A DNA stretch of 64,000 bases from Thermoanaerobacter thermocopriae JCM 7501. GTDB taxonomy: Bacteria; Bacillota; Thermoanaerobacteria; Thermoanaerobacterales; Thermoanaerobacteraceae. Shown here one piece after another: positions 58,609 to 64,000 of this stretch. The notes under the pieces were generated by a model. That model searched no databases. It was not told where the DNA came from and saw only the letters and a program-made list of their open reading frames with translations. Position numbers and translations under genes: made by a program. The DNA lies in the NCBI RefSeq assembly GCF_001310975.1, contig NZ_BAZY01000002.1, positions 79,996 to 143,995 on the forward strand, given 5' to 3'. Within the stretch, counting starts at the first letter, position 1. Every line of letters starts with the position of its first letter.

Positions 58609-59820
58609 TTATATTATCTCTTCCAAATTCTTTTTAATTTCAAGGAGGAAACTTTCTGTATTTACAACAATTTTATTTGGCAAATCAGAGAGAGCTGCTA
58701 AATCTTTTGTCATTATACCTTTTTCAATTGTTTGAAGAGATGCTTTTTCAAGTTTATCTGCAAAATCTACAAGGGAATCTATTCCGTCAAGTTCTCCTCT
58801 CTTTTTCAAAGCACCTGTCCATGCGAAAATTGTAGCAATAGAATTTGTAGAAGTTTCTTCTCCTTTAAGGTATTTATAATAATGCCTTGTAACTGTTCCA
58901 TGAGCTGCTTCAAATTCGTATTTACCATCAGGAGATACCAGTACAGAAGTCATCATGGCGAGGCTTCCAAATGCTGTTGCTACCATATCTGACATCACAT
59001 CGCCGTCATAATTTTTGCATGCCCAAATCATTCCGCCTTCAGAGCGTATAATGCGAGCTACTGCATCGTCAATGAGGGTGTAAAAATATTCAATCCCTGC
59101 TTCTTCGAACTTTTCTTTATATTCATTTTCATATATTTCCTGGAATATGTCTTTAAATCTGTGGTCATAAGTTTTTGATATGGTATCTTTGGTTGCGAAC
59201 CACAAGTCCTGCTTTGTATCAAGGGCGTAATTAAAACATGCTCTTGCAAAACTCTTTATCGATTCATCAGTGTTGTGCATACCAAGAATGACGCCAGGAC
59301 CTTCAAATTCATGTATTGTTTGCCTTGATACTTCACCTGTTTCAGAGGTAAAAACAAGTTCTGCTTTCCCTCTATTTTCAATCCGATATTCTACATCTTT
59401 ATAGATATCTCCATATGCATGCCTTGCAATTGTAATGGGTTTTTTCCATGTTTTTACAAGTGGTTTAATGCTGCTTACAATAATAGGTGCACGAAAAACT
59501 GTGCCGTCAAGTATTGCTCTGATTGTACCATTGGGACTTTTCCACATTTTTTTAAGATGGTATTCTTCAACTCTCTGGGCGTTTGGGGTGATTGTTGCAC
59601 ATTTTACTCCCACACCGTATTTTTTGATAGCATATGCTGCATCAATTGTAACTTGGTCCTCTGTTTCATCTCTGTTTTTAATTCCAAGGTCATAATATTC
59701 TGTTTTAAGGTCTATATAAGGCTCAAGCAGGATTTCTTTTATCAATTTCCATATGATTCTTGTCATTTCATCCCCGTCCATCTCAACAAGGGGCACTTTC
59801 ATTTGAATTTTTCCTATCAT
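58609..59820 (-). CDS. icd: NADP-dependent isocitrate dehydrogenase, eukaryote-like type
   Basis: 403 residues; oxidative decarboxylation of isocitrate to 2-oxoglutarate. N-terminal [36 protein letters not shown] (substrate loop), catalytic Tyr/Lys regions [13 protein letters not shown] and [45 protein letters not shown]. This is the homodimeric type found in eukaryotes and some anaerobes rather than E. coli Icd. ATG 59820 follows AAAGGAGAG. It stands alone here, likely making 2-oxoglutarate for glutamate. Confidence 0.95.
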   Translation of the reverse strand: MIGKIQMKVPLVEMDGDEMTRIIWKLIKEILLEPYIDLKTEYYDLGIKNRDETEDQVTIDAAYAIKKYGVGVKCATITPNAQRVEEYHLKKMWKSPNGTIRAILDGTVFRAPIIVSSIKPLVKTWKKPITIARHAYGDIYKDVEYRIENRGKAELVFTSETGEVSRQTIHEFEGPGVILGMHNTDESIKSFARACFNYALDTKQDLWFATKDTISKTYDHRFKDIFQEIYENEYKEKFEEAGIEYFYTLIDDAVARIIRSEGGMIWACKNYDGDVMSDMVATAFGSLAMMTSVLVSPDGKYEFEAAHGTVTRHYYKYLKGEETSTNSIATIFAWTGALKKRGELDGIDSLVDFADKLEKASLQTIEKGIMTKDLAALSDLPNKIVVNTESFLLEIKKNLEEII

Positions 59821-59919
59821 TTTTTTCTCTCCTTTGTATAACAATAAATTTTTTAAAATTTACTGTTGCGAATTTTTATCATAACTTGATTTTATTATAT
59901 AGAATATGAGGCTTTTTTG

Positions 59920-60167
59920 CAATATCTATTAATTGAGCTTTCACAACTTGGCCTAAATACAGTAGTTATTTATTATAAAACGCCAAGTAGAAATTTAAGT
60001 CCAATTTGCTAAATGGTTATGGCTTTATATTTGTAGACGATGAAATTGCAAGAATAGTGAATACCTCAATAAGCAATGTAAAATATTGCAAGAAAAAAAT
60101 TTTCAGTGTATTGGGTGCAAATAACATAAAAGATTGTATATATAAGGATAGAAAAAGGTAATTCTGT
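59920..60167 (+). pseudogene. Remnant of a LuxR-type regulator
   Basis: Pieces in two or three frames: LLIELSQLGLNTVVIYYKTP, then a gap, then DDEIARIVNTSISNVKYCKK and KIFSVLGANN. The latter is a clear LuxR/GerE HTH (EIA...S...VKY...KIF..LGA). Stops and frame changes separate them and no start is visible. The N-terminal domain is gone. Unlike the single-lesion genes elsewhere, this looks decayed. Confidence 0.55.
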
Positions 60168-60672
60168 AAGAGTCGAAATCAGGGATAAAAGTACAGGCGA
60201 GCTTTTAGAGGCATATGGAGAAAAAGTTGAATCAGTTGATACAGCTAAATCAAAAAACGAAATTTCAATTCAATCTATTACACCTTATACAACTACAATA
60301 CATACAATTTACAAAGAACGCACTGATGGACCTGCAGTGTCAAGACTATACACAGTTTTAAGCGTATATACTACTGGATCTTTTAGGCAAATAAATAGTG
60401 TTTTAGAAACTTATTGGACTGAGGAAAGTAGTGGAACTTGGGAATTAGATAATACTCATGCTGTAACAATTTCTACTTCTGGCAGTTTTCCCACAACAGA
60501 AATAGAAACAAGTGGGACTGCCACAATTAAGGTAACAACAACTGAATCTACAACAGGAAGCTTTTCAATTGATTTTTTAGAGGGCGCTGGATTTAGTATT
60601 TCATCTACACAGGGCAGTACATTTTATTTAAGAAAAAGTATATCGCTGGGATATCGTTACAGCCTATATTAA
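60130..60672 (+). CDS. Unrecognised beta-rich Ser/Thr protein, 5' end unclear
   Basis: An open frame from the TAA at 60127 to 60672 encodes about 180 residues: KGNSVRVEIRDKSTGELLEA, TPYTTTIHTIYKERTDG, then Thr/Ser-rich beta strands (TGSFRQINSVLETYWTEESS, EIETSGTATIKVTTTEST) ending GYRYSLY. There is no good start codon before GTG 60337 and no signal peptide, so the 5' end is probably truncated by the overlapping regulator remnant. The style suggests an exported or surface protein. A terminator follows. I do not recognise the family. Confidence 0.5.
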   Translation, partial: KIVYIRIEKGNSVRVEIRDKSTGELLEAYGEKVESVDTAKSKNEISIQSITPYTTTIHTIYKERTDGPAVSRLYTVLSVYTTGSFRQINSVLETYWTEESSGTWELDNTHAVTISTSGSFPTTEIETSGTATIKVTTTESTTGSFSIDFLEGAGFSISSTQGSTFYLRKSISLGYRYSLY

Positions 60673-60689
60673 TAGTAGAATAATTAAAG

Positions 60690-60725
60690 AGGAAGGTTCT
60701 ACTTGAACCTTCCTAGGTATTATTT
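60690..60725 (+). terminator. Terminator after the beta-rich protein
   Basis: aggaaggttc (60690-60699) / gaaccttcct (60705-60714), loop tactt, loose T-tract. Confidence 0.7.
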
Positions 60726-60757
60726 TTATAAATAAAAAATGAAAGGTGATAATAATT

Positions 60758-60973
60758 ATGTCTCAAGAATACTATTTTAATATTATTGGAAGTGCAATTC
60801 AATTTTTAGATAGTCATCTTTCTCGAAAGTTAGATTATTTAAGCTCACATATTACTCGAATTGGTGAGATTCTTACAATGACAAATTGGCTTTTGTTCCT
60901 ACTTTTTATAGTTTTATGTATTAATACTTTTATAAATTGGAAAAGGTATAAAATGGTAAGTGAAAAAAATTAG
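60758..60973 (+). CDS. Small membrane protein, unknown
   Basis: 71 residues from ATG 60758 (AAAGGTGAT upstream, good spacing). Amphipathic N-terminal half (LDSHLSRKLDYLSSHITRIG) and one TM helix (WLLFLLFIVLCINTFI, about residues 44-60) followed by a basic tail. No family recognised. It may belong with the beta-rich protein upstream. Confidence 0.55.
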   Translation: MSQEYYFNIIGSAIQFLDSHLSRKLDYLSSHITRIGEILTMTNWLLFLLFIVLCINTFINWKRYKMVSEKN

Positions 60974-60977
60974 ACAA

Positions 60978-61257
60978 AGACAAGGGGACAGGAACTTGTC
61001 CGAAAAATAATAAAGTTGGAAAATGAACAAACATTTAACAGTAAGTTGTTTAATAGTATGATATAATACAATAAAGTATGCAATTTTTGAGAAAAGGTAT
61101 GAAATGCTAAGTATAGCAAAGGAACAATATAAATGATATTTTAAGTTACATATGATGGTACAATTGTAAATATGTTCATTTTAGCTTTCTATTCCAGGGA
61201 CGAGTTAAAAATGAAGCGAAAAAAATAAAGTTCCGGACAGGTCACTGTCCCTATGTC
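60978..61257. mobile_element. 280-nt element with inverted termini (MITE or RAYT-associated unit)
   Basis: The left end (60978-61002, agacaaggggacaggaacttgtccg) and the right end (61233-61257) are inverse copies with few mismatches; each end is itself a hairpin of the ggggacag...ctgtcc type. The AT-rich interior has no credible ORF. Such ends often flank IS200-like REP transposases in Firmicutes, so this may be a non-autonomous or gutted copy. The rest of the 388-base gap (to 61361) shows nothing else. Confidence 0.6.
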
Positions 61258-61361
61258 TGTATGTCTGTAGTTGCTATAACTGTAATGCCTATGGTGATTC
61301 TAAAATAAATATTTTGTTTATTTTATAGTAGGCTGAAAAGCATTTTAAAAGATGTGAGTTT

Positions 61362-61700
61362 ATGCATCTAAAAAAGATATTTTATAATTATCTATTTAAA
61401 TTTGGTTGGCTCTTGCCAATTTTAACACTGGCTATCAATATTTCTGTATATAAATATTTACCTGATAATATAGCATTACAAAAAGATGCATTTGGCAATA
61501 TAAACTATTGGATAAATAAATTAGAATTTATATTTTTTATCCCTGTATTACAGCTTTTTGCTTATATTGCGGTTAAATATCCTCAAGCAAAAAGGAAAAA
61601 ACAAATTTTTCATGGCGTTTTTGATATTGGAGGAGGCATTATTCTACTATTTCTTGATATTTTTTTAATTTACCTTTTTATAAAACAAAGTAGTGTTTGA
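61362..61700 (+). CDS. DUF1648-like small membrane protein
   Basis: 112 residues, three TM helices (about 15-30, 52-70, 87-108). The segment YLPDNIALQKDAFGNINYWINK fits the DUF1648 pattern (helix, short Pro-containing loop with DxxGN), known from SdpI-like immunity or signal proteins. No good ribosome site; the ATG at 61362 is the first in frame. Confidence 0.55.
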   Translation: MHLKKIFYNYLFKFGWLLPILTLAINISVYKYLPDNIALQKDAFGNINYWINKLEFIFFIPVLQLFAYIAVKYPQAKRKKQIFHGVFDIGGGIILLFLDIFLIYLFIKQSSV

Positions 61701-61770
61701 AAATTTTCAGCCAACTCTCAAGATTCTTTTTAAGATTTCAAAGGATATTAACATTCAAGATAAAAACTAA

Positions 61771-61800
61771 CACCCTTTTTGCAAGGGTGAATTTTTTTTA
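61771..61800 (+). terminator. Terminator after the DUF1648-like gene
   Basis: caccctt (61771-61777) / aagggtg (61783-61789) followed by a long T-run. The remaining 375-base gap to 62075 is AT-rich with a repeated ggcaatct/gcaatct word and no supported gene. Confidence 0.75.
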
Positions 61801-62075
61801 TTTTTTATTCTTTCTAGCTTTTTAAATAATAAATGGCAATCTGTGTTTTGTGGGAAAGCCCTCTTTTATTTAGAATGGAGCCGATTAAAGAAGATTATTT
61901 GCAATCTTTTTGGCAATCTATTGAATAAAATTAAATAATAAAAATAGGCAATTTTTACAATTACCAATTGTAAGATATTAGGCAAAAAATGCATTTTCGT
62001 TCTCCAAAATGACACTATCGTTCCAAATTTCACAAATTTTGCTCTAAATATTGTAAACTCATAAGAGCTTTTCAT

Positions 62076-62699
62076 ATGAGTGTAGAAGAGGATTGGGTAA
62101 AAGGTGAGTATCTATTTTTGCTTACTGACATTGAAGGATATTTGTTGGATGTAAAATGCAATACAAAAGAGAAAAAGTGTATAAAAGATTCCGGCTTTGA
62201 ACCGGGGGTATCCTTTAGAGAAGAAAGTTGTGGGACAAATGCAATTTCAATGGCAATGCGATTAAAGAGGATAGTGTATGTAAGACCTCAGGAGCACTAC
62301 TGTGACATATTCAAAAAATGGCATTGCATTGCTTCACCTATAATAGTAGAAAATGGGGAAATAGTAGGCTATGTGGATATATCAACTATTGATAAAAAAA
62401 TTGCAGATGAAATATCAATGGTAATAAAACTGCTAGTTGAGAAAATAGCAATTGAATATGAAAAGACATTGAAAGAAAAAGAGCTAAATGAGATAAAGAT
62501 AAAATTAAATGACAGCCAGATAAAAATACTGGCATTAGAGGCAAAGGGATACAGAGGATTAGACATAGCAGAAGCTCTTGGGATAGAAGTTGTGACTGTG
62601 AAGTATCACAAGAGAAAGATAGTAGAAAAACTTGAAGTAAAAAATATCAAAGAGGCAGTAGCAAAAGCGATTAAGTTAAACTTGATAGATATGGACTAA
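62076..62699 (+). CDS. GAF-domain regulator with LuxR-type HTH
   Basis: 207 residues. Residues about 10-125 resemble the GAF sensor of AcoR-type activators: FLLTDIEGYLLDV, PGVSFREESCGTNAISMAM, VRPQEHYCDIFKKWHCIASP, GYVDIST. A coiled linker leads to a C-terminal LuxR/GerE-like HTH (about 145-200: LNDSQIKILALEAKGYRGLD, VTVKYHKRKIVEKL). AcoR proteins normally carry about 60 more N-terminal residues, so the 5' end may be shortened; no ribosome site supports ATG 62076. Ligand unknown. Confidence 0.72.
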   Translation: MSVEEDWVKGEYLFLLTDIEGYLLDVKCNTKEKKCIKDSGFEPGVSFREESCGTNAISMAMRLKRIVYVRPQEHYCDIFKKWHCIASPIIVENGEIVGYVDISTIDKKIADEISMVIKLLVEKIAIEYEKTLKEKELNEIKIKLNDSQIKILALEAKGYRGLDIAEALGIEVVTVKYHKRKIVEKLEVKNIKEAVAKAIKLNLIDMD

Positions 62700-62708
62700 A
62701 ATTTGGGG

Positions 62709-62731
62709 CTATACTTTAGTATAGTTTTTTT
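62709..62731 (+). terminator. Palindromic terminator after the GAF-LuxR gene
   Basis: ctatactttagtatag with T7 following. An inverse-complement copy lies 46 bases further on. Confidence 0.65.
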
Positions 62732-62770
62732 GCTTAATTATGTAAACATTAACTGGAAATGTAATAAAGA

Positions 62771-62786
62771 CTATACTAAAGTATAG
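62771..62786. repeat. Inverse copy of the 62709 palindrome
   Basis: ctatactaaagtatag is the exact inverse complement of the 16 bases at 62709-62724, so the two together can form one long cruciform or two small hairpins. Confidence 0.6.
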
Positions 62787-62859
62787 TAGACATTGGAAAA
62801 TTTGTATGTTACAATATCTGTAGAAAAGTTTGGTAGATTAGGAGGGATATAAACAATAA

Positions 62860-63290
62860 TATGTTTTTTAATATAGGGGTAGAATCCATGGAAATAAACT
62901 TACCGGAGATAATGCCCATATTTTTGAGGATATTGACCTGATTTTGAAAAATAGAGGTCAAATAATCATGAGAGAAGTCATTAATAAAATGACGGAAAGT
63001 CAATAAGAAGAAAGAGGTTTAAGGATGTTAAAGTCACAAAGATGAGCAATGATAAGATTATTGTGTGAGATAATCTAAAAGGTCAGAAATTGTACCGAAT
63101 CTTAAAGCTTAATAACAATAAAAGCTCTAAACATTGCACAATGAGAATAACTCTTACGGCCAGGGCTAGAGGAAGGGGAGTCAGGTATTGAAGACAAGTC
63201 TAGATTTTTAAACATAGAAGAATAGAAATCAATTTTAGACTGAGAAGTAAAGAGTTCAGGTATATTTAAGAGTAATTGAAGCTTATACAT
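62860..63290 (-). pseudogene. Truncated DDE transposase (IS1182/IS5-like N-terminal part)
   Basis: From ATG 63290 on the minus strand: MYKLQLLLNIPELFTSQSKI, FYSSMFKNLDLS, SHCAMFRAFIVIKL, then after frame changes RFGTISDLLDYL, FRHFINDFSHDYLTSIFQNQ, and IISGKFISMDSTPI, the first catalytic Asp region. Family sequence ends near 62870, so about two thirds of the protein is missing. At least two one-base losses also occur within it. Confidence 0.65.
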
Positions 63291-63294
63291 GTTA

Positions 63295-63348
63295 GGATTT
63301 CCTCTTTATAAGTATATATAATAATTCGACAAATAAGGGAGGAAATCC
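63295..63348. repeat. Inverted repeat just upstream of the truncated transposase
   Basis: ggatttcctc (63295-63304) / gaggaaatcc (63339-63348), loop 34 bases; could be part of an IS end. A second hairpin, tttggtatcc / ggataccaaa, lies at 63447-63481 with a T-poor tail. Confidence 0.5.
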
Positions 63349-63554
63349 CACATAAAAGATAAAAGAATTTAGGAGTAATAGCTGTAAATGATAAAATAAG
63401 AATGTACGAAAAGTGGAAAATAAAAATGTGCAAATTTGTACATAAATTTGGTATCCTTCTGTTTGTAGGAGGGATACCAAAAATGAAAAATCTATTAGGT
63501 CAAATTAGTATATTTAAGGCTATTTAAAGATAATTGATGAAATAAACAAAAAAA

Positions 63555-64000
63555 GTTAATCAATCCACAAATCAATCGACAGGAATACAAACGATAATAT
63601 TATTCCAAAAAGAGAAGGAGTATCTATCTCCGCTACCAAGTAATGATATCATAGAAAGTTATATGAACTTCGAGCAAAAAGCAACTGTCCATAAAGATTC
63701 TATGATATATTACAAGGGGAGTAGATACTCAGTCCCTCCAAAATATATAAATAAAACTGTAACTCTTAAAACAGTAGAAAATGAGTTACATGTATATTTT
63801 AACACAGATTTGATATCTGTCCATATATTAAGTGTGATAAAAAAGGTAAACTATCATGAATCTCATTATAGAGAATTAATGGAAAATCTCATCAAAAATA
63901 GAGAAGATATTGAACAAATATGTACAAATAATCTTAAACCAAGCATAAACAAACAAGAAATTCTTGATTTAAAAAGCTTAAGATTTGTAGAAAATAACGA
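63555..64000 (+). pseudogene. istA: IS21-family transposase IstA, C-terminal fragment
   Basis: The frame NQSTGIQTIILFQKEKEYLS, then LPSNDIIESYMNFEQKATVH, KDSMIYYKGSRYSVPPKYIN, HVYFNTDLISVHILS and YHESHYRELMENLIKN matches the C-terminal beta-barrel part of IS21 IstA. The HTH and DDE core that should precede it are absent, and a stop lies upstream. It continues past the right edge; an istB partner would be expected there. Confidence 0.72.

Noticed and set aside
58487..58735. Plus-strand 82-codon frame after cbiO
   Set aside because: It runs into the antisense of icd, has no ribosome site, and low-complexity codon use.
61810..62075. Sigma-54 (-24/-12) promoter near repeated tggcaatct words
   Set aside because: The GG and GC dinucleotides are not separated by ten bases in any copy.

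Overview
The window is AT-rich DNA from a low-GC, Gram-positive anaerobe, most likely Thermoanaerobacter or a close relative. This is inferred from the protein styles (Lys/Glu/Ile-rich), frequent TTG and GTG starts behind strong GGAGG-type ribosome sites, an AsrABC sulfite reductase, anaerobic (cbi-type) cobalamin genes and many cobalamin/tetrapyrrole genes in one run. No rRNA, tRNA or CRISPR array was found.

Layout. 1-3.8 kb: end of an SH3b protein, dusB, a TSUP-type permease, a papain-like (NlpC/P60-related) protein. 3.8-15.3 kb: a LacI regulator, a headless second LacI fragment, a five-gene Dpp/Opp-type ABC transporter and two glycosidases (GH2 beta-mannosidase, GH1 beta-glucosidase); near-identical palindromes built on taaacacgtgttta recur at five places and look like the LacI operators. 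This reads as a beta-mannoside/cello-oligosaccharide uptake and hydrolysis unit. 15.3-19.2 kb (minus): Fur-family regulator, two tandem ZnuA-type binding proteins, ZnuC, ZnuB. 19.2-23.3 kb: MoxR, DUF58, DUF4129-like membrane protein, LemA. 23.4-28.9 kb: an accessory block with a LysR regulator divergent from asrABC (siroheme sulfite reductase), a TatD-like hydrolase and a DUF2250 protein; two abutting Rex-like operators lie in the divergent gap. 29-34.4 kb: sufS-sufU, a TPM-domain protein, a Uma2 nuclease, a THUMP-type RNA methyltransferase, a MazF-type toxin-antitoxin pair.

34.5-58.4 kb is the core: two cobalamin riboswitches drive btuFCD plus a long tetrapyrrole/cobalamin run (cbiA, cbiP, cbiB, a cblT/cblS-like pair, cobD, cobU, cobS, cbiX, cbiL, cbiF, cbiG, cbiJ, hemA, hemC, cobA-hemD, hemB, sirC, hemL) and cbiMNQO cobalt uptake. 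CobT is absent and an ECF S-component plus PurM-like kinase pair (alpha-ribazole salvage candidates) sits in the nucleotide-loop section. cbiC, cbiD, cbiE, cbiT and cbiH are not in the window, and two junctions (about 45387 and 47408) fuse truncated neighbours out of frame, exactly where such genes would be expected. The route from glutamyl-tRNA to sirohydrochlorin is complete and would supply siroheme for AsrC. 58.6-64 kb: an NADP-type isocitrate dehydrogenase, then a decayed region with regulator remnants, a 280-nt inverted-repeat element, and fragments of two transposases.

A dominant technical feature is 22 small frame-changing lesions in 17 otherwise intact genes, nearly all one-base changes in short homopolymers. 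I read these mainly as sequence errors in a draft assembly, so affected genes are annotated as whole genes with the lesion positions noted.
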